Below, piece after piece: positions 37,081 to 48,836 of a DNA stretch of 64,000 nucleotides (position 1 is its first letter; every line of letters starts with the position of its first letter). A program made the position numbers and the translations under genes. This DNA comes from Eumeta japonica (taxonomy: Eukaryota; Arthropoda; Insecta; Lepidoptera; Psychidae): NCBI GenBank assembly GCA_005406025.1, contig BGZK01000284.1:62001-126000 (forward strand), written 5' to 3'. Under the pieces are notes generated by a model. It was given only the letters and a program-made list of their open reading frames with translations. It was not told the DNA's origin and searched no databases.

Positions 37081-37960
37081 ATAATCAAGTTTTTTTCCTT
37101 TAATACATGCGCACGCGCATAGTCAAGAGAAGGTGGCAATTTCTTTTTATTTTGCGGACGCTCATAATATACGCTCATATATTACATGAAATTAAACGCA
37201 TTTATTCAGTTTACCACGTAAGGATTACACATGAGATTTGGAATTAATGATTTTTCGTGTAATATTTCAGGATTACGAATCACTGGTATGTTTCTGTAGG
37301 TTTTGATGATAGGTTATTGACTGTCATTTCTAATATGGAACTGCGCTTCGAAGACCATTTTCATCGTACTAGAATTAGAATTTTTATTTACGGCAGCACG
37401 AAGAAATGATCTGCAGTAGTTTTCGGCATCGATTTCAACTCAACACTTCCAGCCGTTTCAACTTCCAACAAAATTCTCATATAAGGACCTTATTTTTTTT
37501 CTGTTAGTGACTATGGAACCCTAAAAACGAAAAAAGCATCACAATAAAAGCTTTCCTAAGTTAGTCCACCGAATGCCTTCTCAAAAAATAAGTTTATTCT
37601 TTTCCCTTCACTCTCACATGAGGATTTCAGAAAAAAAAAACCCAGCCAAACGCCGTAATTGGCGCGCGGCCAAGCTCCACAAGGTCGCCAACTTGCGACT
37701 TGTAACAAATTTATAGCTTTTCTTGTGTAACGTTTTTGTTGGCGTCCAATCGATACTATTTATCCATACATCGACGACAGTCCAGCGCCAAATTACAATT
37801 TAAAAGATCTCCTCAATGGATCTACTTAAAGGATCTATGTACTTGGATTTGAATACACGTCGGTTTTTATTGTATCTGGAAAGCGTACTAATAAATTATG
37901 TCAAGACCTTTTGAAAATATCAAAAATGAAAATATGTTTTACAACATTTATATGAAAGTT
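37081..37960. other. Noncoding stretch, no gene seen
   Basis: AT-rich; GGAACCCTAAAAACG near 37515 is a short match to the end of a common lepidopteran repeat also seen near 57865. Confidence 0.45.
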
Positions 37961-37964
37961 ACAT

Positions 37965-38010
37965 TGCCAATTATGAATATCACACATGAGTGTGATATTC
38001 ATAATTGGCA
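37965..38010. repeat. Perfect palindrome, 21-bp arms, 4-nt loop
   Basis: Arms 37965-37985 and 37990-38010 pair exactly around ATGA. The flanks do not pair further and show no TA or other obvious duplication, so it is not a typical MITE. Confidence 0.93.
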
Positions 38011-38795
38011 TAAGGTAGAGATTAATATTAACTTCTATCTTAATCATACTTATTTCTTGTACATATATCAATATCAGAGTTTACAAAATTTATATTTATT
38101 TGCGCGGGCGCTCATTTTTTTGTGCATGGGTATGCGTGTAATGTATGTGTGGGTAAATGTATTTGTTTCAATGATCTCAATTTTTTTCATTCATATTAAT
38201 CCCGTTTGTGTATATTTTATTATCAAAAGTTAAAATGTCTATGCATTATAACGTTCGAAAGTGTAAAAATCATTATGTTAATATAAAATAACAGCGTATT
38301 GATTTTTACAATTACTGTTATTCGTCCATAAAAACATAAATTAGCGAAATACGAGAAAAACAATTGTTTTGGTTCTTCGTTGTACTACGCCATAATGATC
38401 GTATCATCGAGATAAACATCCAAAAACATATGTGAACGTCTATTACAATTTTCTGTTAACTGTTTTTAATTAAATGTTTTGTCCTATATGTTGACCTGAA
38501 CTACGCTCAAGTTACCGGTGAAATTTCTTTTAGTAGTTTGGAAATAAACTTGTTCAAACAGACATAGAGACAGATAAAGTTTTTAAAAATAGTCTTATTA
38601 TAATTACTTACACTTCTTGCATCAGCTACAATCGGCTTTTGGAAAATATTTTCAATAAGTATACGTTCAAACAAGACGATTCTATAGTTATATTATATAT
38701 ATAAATTACCCGTAGAAAATGGTGAAGAAAAATAACAGAAAGAAAGCTATGATGGGCGAAAACTGTGGTAAAACCATACTGTGGCCAACTGAGTT
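38011..38795. other. AT-rich noncoding stretch, no gene seen
   Basis: No gene recognised. The 111-codon frame 37898-38233 spans the palindrome and is low-complexity. Confidence 0.5.
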
Positions 38796-38799
38796 TCAA

Positions 38800-38960
38800 C
38801 ACAAAAATGAATCACTCGACAGATGAGATCATATCACTCAATACGATTGTGAAGTAGCAGCTTCCGCTGTTGCATTACGTCTAGTGAGTGAGAGTCCCGA
38901 TAGGCTATACCCCTCGTGCTCCTCTACCGTGCCAATTCCCCTCTAGCAGATATCCTATTT
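38800..38960 (-). repeat. Dispersed repeat family B, copy 3
   Basis: On the minus strand: GGACTCTCACTCACTAGACG, then ATGCAACAGCGGAAGCTGC, matching 50.8 kb and 54.2 kb. Only the middle part of the family is present. Confidence 0.65.
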
Positions 38961-40930
38961 TACTTGTACTGTGTAAAACCTGTGTACAACGATGGATCTA
39001 TGACCCATTTTCGACTTTGATTTTAATTATTCTCTAAACGTAGACGTACACAGTGTACCACCTCTAGCTATACCGTGTTAGGAACATGTCGTGATGTTAT
39101 AAAAGATATATAAAAAAAGTGAAAACATTATCAGAATTATGCCATCAATTATCGTATTGTGAAAGCCACTAAAAAGTACTGAGGTAACTGCCTCTATCAC
39201 GGCCCCTATATTCATCATGATGTCATAACCGAATCGTCCCTGGCCGTACTTACGGTCTATTCTATTGTGGTGTGCAGAACTGATCAAGTGCGAGTCGCAC
39301 TCGTGCATCGAGCGTTCTTTACTATCACACAATATATTTGTTTTGTTAAAAAAATCGTCTTTTCTTTCGTTCAATCAAACCATTTGGGCAAGTTCAACTT
39401 CCAGTTGAGCTATTTTCATAGTTTGTTGTTTTACTTCAACCTTCGCATTATAATGACGCCAAGGTTGACGTTTTTTTGTATGTAGATCCTCCCACAATTC
39501 TTTAAATATTTTATATTTTATTATTGTTTTCTCGTGATATTTATTACAACAATAAATATTCTAAAAAAAATTCAATTGGCTATTTATTACTAATCACAAG
39601 ATACAGCCTTTTGAAGTTAGGGCAAACCGATGAACGGTGTACACTGAAGAATAAGATCTTTTAATTTGACCCTTTTTTAATATCCCACTAATTAGGTTTG
39701 CATAATACAACAACAAATACAGTGATTGTTTTTTGAAATGATCCTTGAGTTACTTTTAAGCTAAAGTAAGAATTTGCTCAAGTATGCAATGCCTTTTCTG
39801 TTTAGCTAAATATAGCTATATTTATAATAATTCACGCAGAAATGAACGACAATTATCAAAGCATTAATTTTAATTTCATTACAAAGGGACACTCAACAAA
39901 GAAATAACGATCGGTAGGTATAGTCGGCAACATTAGGATTCCGAAGTTAGGTCATTCCCGCCTCGGAAGCCCAAAGCATAAAAAGGTTTGTTCTACCAAA
40001 TAGCCAGTGGAAGGGTTTAAAATTCTAAACTCACGCTTTTGTTGGGTAATATGATCACATAACTGTTAGAGGCCGATCGGGCCGAGTCGATATTTATTAC
40101 ATTAATTACCGAATCTGCCTAATAACCCCCTTTCGCTGACGTGCCTCCCCCCTTTTGTTTTGCTCCCAACCTCCCCCTTCCGCCCTCATCTTCGCGTTAC
40201 TCCCGACCCCCTCGCCGCTGTCGTTTTCGACGCTCGATTTTGCTACAGCCCGCGCGAAACATTTGGTTCAGTTTTTTGCTTCCAAGTTCCCGTAGAAATT
40301 GTATCAAGGTTGTCGGCATACGAGAGGTATATGTCGGTATATGTCGAGGGTATACAAGAAACTTTTATTTTGCCTATACATATGATATCTTAAGTTTTAA
40401 GTCTTAGACGTCCATTATATTACAATGAATATAAGTATCTTCAGAACTACAAAACTTTAACGATGGAGTTCAAACATGAAAGGCATTCGTAGACTCTGTG
40501 GCGTAAAAAAAATGCAAAAATATTTCTTTATCATCATTGTGACATTATTGCAGCGTTTATTGTTCTCATCTTAAAACTATTGTTTTACGTTTCTTGCAGT
40601 CTCGTTTCGGAGAATATAATTTATTTTTTACACTTTTTAAATATTTTTTTTGAAAGTTATGGAGAAAATTCAACTATAATTCGATGAATATTTATTTATA
40701 ATATGCTGTATTCTATGCTAATAATTATTTTCTTCTTATGAAATCATAACTAAAGTTCGTCTTATATGAATAATTATTTTTTTAAATATGTCCAACAAAC
40801 AAAATATCAGTAAACGAATAGAAAACATAATATTTATATAAAATAATCGAGAGCGTCAGAGCTTTAACATTCATCTTTAAAAGCAGTTTCTATTAAAATT
40901 TAATTTCTGCTACAACCTTAATTGCATTTA
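38961..40930. other. Noncoding stretch with a pyrimidine-rich GC patch
   Basis: AT-rich apart from 40085-40300, which is C/T-rich and CpG-containing and could be conserved noncoding DNA. The two frames there (40141-40407, 40160-40393) overlap and show no recognisable protein. Confidence 0.4.
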
Positions 40931-40934
40931 GCTA

Positions 40935-41150
40935 GTCCGATGAAGATTGAGGGCTGCTAAAGGCTATCTTCATAAATGCGAAATTCTAGATTAACGGTTT
41001 CGCGTCTTCTCCGACTACAAGCTAAGCGGTTTCGTTCGGCTGAGGTCAAAAATGCATTCATCGATTCGCTTATGGTCAGAAATAGAACTCATCAGCTTCT
41101 GAATCGAAAGCGATACTCTGACCACTTGGCCGTCACGCTTACAGAGACCT
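40935..41150 (-). mobile_element. tRNA-derived SINE family A, copy 5
   Basis: On the minus strand the head shows an A-box-like CGGCCAAGTGGTCAGAG (41132 downward), then a worn B box (GAGTTCTATTTC), the CGCTTAGCTTG core, and TAGCAGCCCTCAATC. The same order as the 11.8-kb copy. The A box is the best preserved in the family. Confidence 0.6.
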
Positions 41151-42178
41151 ATTGATTTCGATTTATATAGATTGTACCTAACATATTATGCACCATTACG
41201 TATTGCTGTGAAGCTATGAACAGACAATACGAAGTAGTGGGGTAACTGTAATAATAAACATCGATAAGTACTCAACCATAAATAATAAAAAATAAACATA
41301 TATAAACGTTATCAAATTTATTGTCACCAATGGTTGAGGAATTCTGCTTCTGCCGTTCCCCGCATTATGCTTAAGGGTCATGCAAAATTCGATGGCGATT
41401 ACTCCGTGGGCCGGTCTCGATCCGAAAGTGGGTACCTACAACGCGGTGCATATGAATTCACTTATAAATAAGTTGAGCGGTTGTCCCGCTAAAGCGAACT
41501 TGCAGCCTACAAATAAAATAGACTATGAAAGTGCATAGACTAACAGCGAACATAACTGCCTGTAGACTTTCGATGTTTTATCAAATATGTATTCAATTTA
41601 TTTTATTATTCGCCCTATGATAAATACCATAGAAGGTAAATATTACAAGAAAATCGTTCAATTGAAATTGCTATAATTTTGACGGGCTTGTTAATAGACT
41701 ATCTTTCGAACAAGTGTTCAGCGTGAAATTTGTAAAATATGACACATTTCAATTGTTATATAAAGATGCATAAAATAAAGATATTTTAAATACTTATTAA
41801 ACTATAGTCGTTTACTTTTCATATTTTGTATTTATTAATCATTTTATGCTTATAAGTCTTTTTATAGTCCTAGCTCGAGATGAAATTGGTAATGAAGTAG
41901 TGTTCCCGAAACCGCCTCTTACATTCTATCATTGTATTAATCATAGAGAAAGATCCGATTTATGCGGCAGACTTCTATAATTCATAGTAATCGTTGTATG
42001 CATAATGTCTTATTAACTCTTTGTACGTACTACCGTATATGATATACTGTTAGTATATTGTATTTTTATAGAACTTTTATAACTGAAAAAAAGGCGATTT
42101 GAAAGCTTATCTTTTCTTCGCAACTGAGCGGTAAATCAAAATATCTTTTTAGTATGATAATATATATGTATATTCATA
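41151..42178. other. Noncoding stretch, no gene seen
   Basis: The segment 41735-41795 (ACATTTCAATTGTTATATAA, later AAATAAAGATATTTTAAAT) faintly resembles the LINE 3' terminus but is too diverged to call. The rest shows nothing recognised. Confidence 0.45.
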
Positions 42179-42179
42179 T

Positions 42180-42715
42180 TAAATGCCGTTCGTAAGTCTT
42201 GTCAAAACTCAAAAAAGGCTTGATCAATCTGGCTGATTCATTTTTGTTGTATTCGAAATTTTCAAGGCAAGGTTTTTAAAAAAGAAAATTACCCCTTCCT
42301 ATTTTACACTTTATTTCGGAAATGTTTTGGATTCCTGAGTGACAACTGGAATATTAGAATTGAATCAAAGGTGGACCGGATTGATATCGGACGGGATATA
42401 GATCAAGAGGAAATTAAGAGGAAATTAATGCCATAAAAATACTTGCACATGATATGTGCAAGTATTTTTATGGCATTAGACGTGTTTTTACTGGCATTAG
42501 AAGTGTTTTTACTACATTACGCAGAGTAATGTAGTTGAGGTTAGTTTTGATACTAAGATTTGTCCAAATCGAAACTGCGACCTGTAGCATCATTATAATA
42601 GAAAACAGTACTGGTAGTTGAATCGATAGCGTGACGGAGATTGAAACTGAGACCAAGACCGAGATTAATAATAAGACGATGTATCTAAAAGATGAACGAA
42701 TCCATTCCATTTATA
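42180..42715 (+). repeat. Family C repeat with GRRATC-type hexanucleotide array and perfect hairpin
   Basis: The left part (GGCTGATTCATTTTTGTTGT, then CAAGGTTTTTAAAAAAG, then AGAATTGAATCAAAG) aligns with 60410-60675. The right part is purine-rich degenerate GAATCG/GAGACC sequence. A perfect 25-bp palindrome (42426-42478) interrupts it. Probably a non-autonomous mobile element; the class is uncertain. Confidence 0.6.
42426..42478. repeat. Perfect palindrome, 25-bp arms, 3-nt centre
   Basis: Arms 42426-42450 and 42454-42478 pair without a mismatch around GAT. The right end continues into two diverged direct repeats of GTGTTTTTACTGGCATTAG. Confidence 0.93.
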
Positions 42716-43555
42716 CGTAGGTAGAAATGCCGACGTGTGCTATTCGGGCACGCCACCTAACGGAAAGTGTAGAAAAAGGTCTACCGGGCCAGCTGCTTGA
42801 AAAAAATTACATCATCATTACATTACGTAATTTATTGTAAAAAATACTTCGATCGTCAACACAAATATATGGAAAAAAAAAATTACAAATGGTATCGAAT
42901 ATCTGTCAAAATAATAACACACATAATGAGAATATTGTAGTTCTAAATCTGTGTTTAAAATTATTATAGTTCGACTTGTATTCGATTGTTTTATTTTCAT
43001 ATGTATATGAAAATAAATGTATATACACATATATATACGTATCTTTTGCGTTGTAGCACTAACATGTCTGTTCGTTTGACTGTCACAGAATTTGTAGCAT
43101 TCCCATTCCTCAACGAACGACTGCAAAATATAAAAGGTAAGGTTAGGACCTAAAAGGCCAGGATTTGGTATCGAATTTGAGATCTAGATAAAAGTTTTTT
43201 ATGCCTTTCTCAGAAAGACTAAGCACGTGACAAGAATTAGTCTTTTTAATCTGATTACGCGACACAAGAGAGGGTACAGAATTTCATGTTTCGCTACTTG
43301 CTGCGACTCTAATTCGCAAATATTTATCATATTTGATTGAATTATTTTTTACATCACCTTGTTTCTATCTTTCATTTTTTTACTTTTATGTAATTCATTA
43401 ATTATTTCTTTATTATTTTTATTTAATACAGTTTCAGATCGCAACACATTATTTAATCGTTACGTTAGATATAAAGTTCTTATGTGTAAAATATGTATCA
43501 CCTCGCCATAGAGATTGCACTCAAATATTTTTTTCTGACTCGTGAGTCTTGGTCC
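42716..43555. other. AT-rich noncoding stretch, no gene seen
   Basis: No gene or repeat recognised. The 102-codon minus frame (43126-42818) is low-complexity. Confidence 0.45.
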
Positions 43556-43559
43556 TTAA

Positions 43560-43768
43560 TCCTTTTTCGTTGGCTCAATGCTGGTCGGAGATAGTGACAT
43601 CTGAAACTGGCGGGTTAATATGGCCTTTGAGATATGGAGTGAGTGCTGACTTATTTCAACTTATGCTCCAAAACCATTAGTCACGTCGCTCTCTAACTGG
43701 ATTTGAACCCAGCGCTTTATGATTCAAGCAATGACCTGCTCACGCGGTCTCACCGTTCGCCAGGTTTT
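43560..43768 (-). mobile_element. tRNA-derived SINE, second family
   Basis: On the minus strand a head CCTGGCGAACGGTGAGACCG (A-box-like) is followed by a near-perfect B box GGGTTCAAATCC (43710-43699), then a non-tRNA body. The head does not fold as a full tRNA. No second copy was recognised in this window. Confidence 0.5.
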
Positions 43769-44410
43769 TGGATCATTATGGAACTAACATTTAAGCTTTA
43801 ATCGTTACTTTAGTTTATTTTCTTGCACAAACCGCGATCTAGTTATTTTCAAAAGTCTAGTTAAAAGTAAGAGCTGTCAGCGGTTAATGGCCTGAATAAG
43901 ATTTGAACGGTCAATTTTGCCCGACTGTTAAAAAGGGTGGATAGCTTTAGCCTAAGATATTAATTGTTTGCAGTGGCCCGTATATTTGCATTGACAGCAC
44001 GTGACGTCTTCGTAATACAACTATCCCGATAAAATATAACAGTCATTATAACTATTTTGTTAGAGGGCGCAACACTAGTTTCATGGTCTTATACTTAGTA
44101 TCGAAATTGATAGGACAAGTACGAGTTTTTTTCCATTTCGATGGTAACAGAAACAAGAAAATAAAATTAATGGGGTGGAACCTTTATTCTATGTCAGTTT
44201 TTCAAGTGCCCTTGAAAAACGGACATAGAAATAGGACGTAGTGTTGCGAGAGAACGGAGTGTGTGGTATAAGATAAGCCATACGGCGTGTAAAGACGGAG
44301 CAGCCAAGAGTATGTCGAAGTGTTTCGACAATCTGAAAGGAATGCAATGTAGATCGAGAAATGAAACATTCCCAAAGCGAAAGTTTGCCAATAAGTGTCA
44401 TTCAAGAGTA
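43769..44410. other. Noncoding stretch, no gene seen
   Basis: Three overlapping minus-strand frames at 44189-44405 and a plus frame through the 9-bp repeat give no recognised protein. Confidence 0.4.
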
Positions 44411-44416
44411 AGCAAA

Positions 44417-44468
44417 AGACGTTCTAGACGTTCTAGACGTTCTAGACGTTCTAGACGTTCTAGACGTA
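44417..44468 (+). repeat. Tandem repeat of 9-bp GTTCTAGAC
   Basis: Five exact units at 44421-44465 plus partial units on both sides. Each unit contains TCTAGA. Exact units imply recent expansion. Confidence 0.95.
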
Positions 44469-44579
44469 TTCACGTTAAATCAGTGGTATATTAAAGTCCG
44501 TAGCCGATTTTTAAGCGGCTAAAGTCGATTAAATCTTATACACACGCCAAACGAGTATCAGGGAAATAAATATGTGCGA

Positions 44580-44670
44580 ATATGTGTGGGAGTGAATATG
44601 AAGTGGGCCATCAAAACTTTCACTCATTGGATGAAATTCATAAGCGGAAACTATTGCCTTATGTCCGTGA
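44580..44670 (+). repeat. Dispersed repeat family B, copy 4 (fragment)
   Basis: GGGCCATCAAAACTTTCACT, then TGGATGAAATTCATAAGCGG, corresponds to GGGCCATCGAACCTCACTAT, then TGGACGAAATGCAACAGCGG at 50.8 kb. Confidence 0.6.
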
Positions 44671-44764
44671 AGCAATATGCGGCCCATTTTAGTGCTGCTG
44701 GCAAGTTGATCACGGCAGAGCTCCACCACATTGTAGATGTGAGTCACAAATACGGATGAGAGAT

Positions 44765-44992
44765 CCCAATGATTATTGGCACTGACGTTGTTGATAACGC
44801 CCGGGACCTAGAAGTGTACTTGTTCTTGTACTCACAAGTGTACTTGTGTAGCGCGGCACAAGTGGTTGCATTTAAATTAAGTTCAAAGCTCAATAGTCAA
44901 TACGCCCATGGTCAGGATCGAATTTGCTACCTTTTCGTTCGAAGGCGATGCTCATTACCATTCGCCCATCGTCGTAGACATTCATTAAATTT
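44765..44992 (-). mobile_element. SINE family A, copy 6
   Basis: On the minus strand: GGTAATGAGCATCGCC head, B-box-like AATTCGATCCTGACC, then GGTCCCGGGCGTTATC and a diverged TCATTGGGATC end. The order matches the copies at 11.8 and 28.5 kb. Confidence 0.55.
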
Positions 44993-45365
44993 TCAATAAT
45001 ATAAAATTAATAGCAAAAAGTCACCCTCGTCTAATTGACAATTCAAACATAAATATCTTGTTTAATTATATTTACATAAGCGTTCCGAATTTTTCTTTTT
45101 ATGAAACAAAAGGACTTCAATCAAAGATATATAAATAAAATTATCAACAATTCTATTATTTACAGTTAATTTTAACTCTTTGTTAACGTAGCGCTCATTC
45201 CATTTCTACGATGATGTTTTTAATTTTGACGTTTTGTAGTGTACAAAGGGAAACCCTTGCTTAACGAGCGATTTCAATGAGTTTTCCCCTATCAGAAATT
45301 CACTAACCACCTTCCAAATACAGGGAACTTCCTGTTGATAGATACTTAAATATTTCAGCAACGGA
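44993..45365. other. AT-rich noncoding stretch, no gene seen
   Basis: No recognised feature. Confidence 0.5.
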
Positions 45366-45720
45366 AATCCCGTATGGACGTGGTTAAATTACTTCTTGCG
45401 TACGCGCTCCCGTGGGAATTGTTGCGAGTTGTCTTCTATTATTACTACCGAGGGAATACTTCCGATGCGCTCCGAAATGGCTTCACAAATTCCGATCGTA
45501 TTACCTATTCCCGTTACCGTGGCCATTGAAACAAGGTTGATATTTGAACGTGTCTACAGTACGGCCAAGTTATTTAAAGAGTGGTTGCAACGGCGAAAAG
45601 TTGGAGAAAAATACGACTTTTTGTACCGCAAAAGATCGTGATTTAGGCCGCGAAAGTTTATTCCGGATATCGGATCTTATCTAATGAATTATAAGCGGGA
45701 CGTCGGAACTTAAATTTGTG
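45366..45720. other. GC-richer island, possible conserved noncoding DNA
   Basis: Balanced, CpG-containing DNA with no repeat similarity. An 81-codon frame (45396-45641) is open but unrecognised, with no clear splice context. Confidence 0.25.
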
Positions 45721-48475
45721 CTTTTGCCGTTTGCTTGCAATTGTTAAATGCTTCCATTTGTACATATTTTTAAGCATTACCTAACAAATGATCAGATGGT
45801 GTACGTCCTATGAATAATGAGTGATATTATTTTTATATTAATAACAATAAATACTTGCTAAATACTATTTTTTTTTATCAAATATAACGTGTTTATGCAC
45901 TTTAATTGAAAATTGGGATAAACCTATGTAACACTACATTTGCTCCGATAAAAATATAAAAAGAGCCATAACCTTCATAAACACCTTCAGGCCTATTTTT
46001 TTTCATATCTGAAATAAAATTTGCGGGGTTAGCGTAGTATAGATCGAGACCCTAGCGTTTGTGTCTGAGTATATTATTTATATAATATGTGTATAATAAA
46101 CGTAATATGCATGTGCTATTGATATAATAGACTATAACAATAGATCATAAATATTATGTGATAGTTTTTAACTTTGCAGTAAATTTTAAGTATATAAAAT
46201 ACGAAACGTGTTGAATTAAGCATGTGTCGAAGGGACTACAAATGATAATTATCAGTGTTAAACAGATTCTTAAATACGTCGTATTTTACATTACATTATA
46301 GTTCATTTGATTTAAATGCACTAATTTTTAATTTTCGATCGATTTGAACAGATAGGATTCACAGCTTGAAATATTAAGCCCCACAACAATTTTTTGAATT
46401 ATGATTTTCAAGAAGCATGGATGGATTTGAGTCGATTCGATCACATTAACACACGCTTTTTATCATGGACTTCAAAAAAAGAAAGACGGTGTCAAAGCGA
46501 TGTCGGGCCTACAACGCGCGGAGCGGCACGTATCCTGCTATGTAAAGGTTTTTGACATTTCAACGAGAGAAGGGTCCGTAAAATATATACGAAGTGAACT
46601 CGATTTTGACGCGTGAGCTGATAGGTATGTTTGCTACGTCGTTTCTGCTATGTCGAGAGAATAATGATGTTATTAAAAAAAAATTGATAAACTTCAAGGG
46701 GTCAATCTTCAACAACGGTAAATTTGCGGCTGAATAATAATGGTTAATATTGTTAATAAATAAAATGGTGTCGTTGTCAAATAAAAGTTGTATGGGTATC
46801 GTTTTTTTTTTGTGACAACTCGATATCAAATAAGAACGATAAGATTTCTACTTTGACTTCATGTTGATGTCTATTGTCGACAAACATAAATGATCAATCG
46901 CCACGCCGTTTATTCAAGTTACTTTTATTTTCATACGTCTGGAAGTTGCTTGTGATTCAAACGCTCAAAAAATCGCTATTGAGTTTTTAATGTCAGTTCG
47001 CAGCTCAATCATTATAATAAAATTTTGCACAAAAACCTACTATCAATAGTTACTAACTATTGATCGTAGGTTTTATATATATCCATATATCCATATATAT
47101 GCATAGAATTAGTATAACACAAATATATTTAAAGTTATAATAAAATGGAATATTAGACACTTCATTTCTACTATTATCATGAGTAAGCATTAGTTATTAC
47201 CACTTAGTTTTCTTAATTGAGAAAAAATGAAATGGATTGAATTTTAAGTAATGATAAAAGTACACCAAGATAAATTAGGGATATTTAGAATTATTTATCA
47301 GAGAGAGCGAGAAGTGCTGAGTTGTGATGTCAATATCTAGGAGCGTATGAAATATATGTGATACTCCATGCTGCAAGCGATTAATATAGGTAACTCCATA
47401 GTTTTGCCCAATTTTAATTTTGCTTTCATCCGACATCATGCCGTTTTAATTTTTTATCACGAAATTTAAAATTTTATAAATTAATTAATTATTGGATTCG
47501 GGTAAGTATTGGTAAATAATTTTTAAATAGAATTTAGGTAACATGTTCAAAAACACCATGCAGGTAGGGTAAAAATTATAAAAATTTGGATTTTTGATCT
47601 GTTCTCTTAATCGTTCGTGTAAAACCATGCAATAATCTATGAACGTATTTACCTCGATCTCTCTCTACTTTTCTAATGTAAATTATAAAAAATATAAATT
47701 AAATTATCTTATGGAAATATTTAATTATATAAACAAATAAGGAGAGGAAACTGTATAAACATCGATGGCGTCAATGCGTCGTGCTGTTCATGGACGAATA
47801 TTTAATGTAGATATTTATATTTTGACATATAACGTCGAGGAAAAGGTTTTTTTTTATTATTCTATGTACAAATACAAGATAATATATCATCATGTTGTAA
47901 TATGATGAAAAGTAGAGAGCATTTTTAATAAGTATTAAAATACAACGACAATTAAATAACAACAGATGATATGTAGATAAAAAATGTGAATTATGAAATT
48001 GAATACAATATGAAAGTTAAAGAATAATGAAGTTTTACATAAATAACAAATACATATATACACCTTGGATTACAAAGTAAACGATCTAGCTGCAAGATAT
48101 AATATAAAAAAAAACAAATAAACAATAACTAAAAATGCTGCTCCTAGTCTGGCCTAGTCCAAACGTCTCTATTATGCTACAGCATTGCCACGTTGAATGG
48201 AGACAGATAGAGTTTAGAGCTTGCGAATGAGAAGATTTTGGAAGGAGAAAATTAGCATTCGTATCTGTTTCGGTTGTATATTTTTACTATTGTATCGAAC
48301 TGCTAAAACCGATGCCTAGAATTACTTCATTAACAAGAGACCCCTCGAGTTAAATAGACTATTAACATTTCGTTTTGGTTTCATCTGCGTACTTGTGTTA
48401 TTACAGATTTTAAAAGTTCTCTGTCTCATAGAAAGTAACACTAACCCTAAGTAATATATCACAAACTTTATTTTG
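45721..48475. other. AT-rich noncoding stretch with one hairpin
   Basis: No supported gene. An inverted repeat with 19-bp arms (47033-47051 and 47055-47073), one mismatch and a 3-nt loop is present. Confidence 0.5.
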
Positions 48476-48479
48476 ATAC

Positions 48480-48836
48480 CTGAATTTGCTCCGGCTTTGT
48501 TTAAATTTGAACTGTACGAGATGAGGAATGGAATCGAGAGCCAATACTGGGAGAGTACAAAATACAAAACTGGAAAAATACGATCGCAATCGACGGTGGC
48601 ATCAAAATGAAAATCAAGATCGAGAATGGAATCGGAATAAGAAGAGATAAGAATTGAAAGCGGGACTGGGGTCAAAATCGGGACAAGAATTGGAACCTAC
48701 TTAAATCGAGACCTGGTTAAGAATCGATAAGGGGATAGCGGTCAGGACCATGATTGATTATCGTAATCGATGGATATATAAAATAAAGAAATTAATTCTT
48801 TCTATATATGCGAGCGGAATCACGAGCGGAAGCTAG
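48480..48836 (+). repeat. Family C repeat with hexanucleotide array, Helitron-like CTAG end
   Basis: Purine-rich array of degenerate GRRATC units (about 48510-48760), then GCGAGCGGAATCACGAGCGG and a CTAG end at 48833-48836. The G/C-rich short stem followed closely by CTAG resembles the 3' ends of lepidopteran Helitrons (CTRR terminus after a hairpin). The 117-codon minus frame 48675-48322 is an artefact of the array. Confidence 0.5.

Noticed and set aside
37898..38233. 111-codon plus-strand frame
   Set aside because: It spans a perfect palindrome and AT-rich low-complexity DNA and resembles nothing.
41735..41795. Possible sixth LINE 3' terminus
   Set aside because: Only a short AAATAAAGATATTTTAAAT-like match remains, which could arise by chance in AT-rich DNA.
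43670..43764. Possible tRNA gene on the minus strand
   Set aside because: A and B boxes are present but the acceptor and anticodon stems do not pair; better explained as a SINE head.
44189..44405. Three overlapping minus-strand frames
   Set aside because: Mutually overlapping in different frames with no recognisable protein; at most one could be real and none is supported.
48322..48675. 117-codon minus-strand frame
   Set aside because: It lies over the hexanucleotide array of a family C repeat; the residues reflect the array, not a protein.
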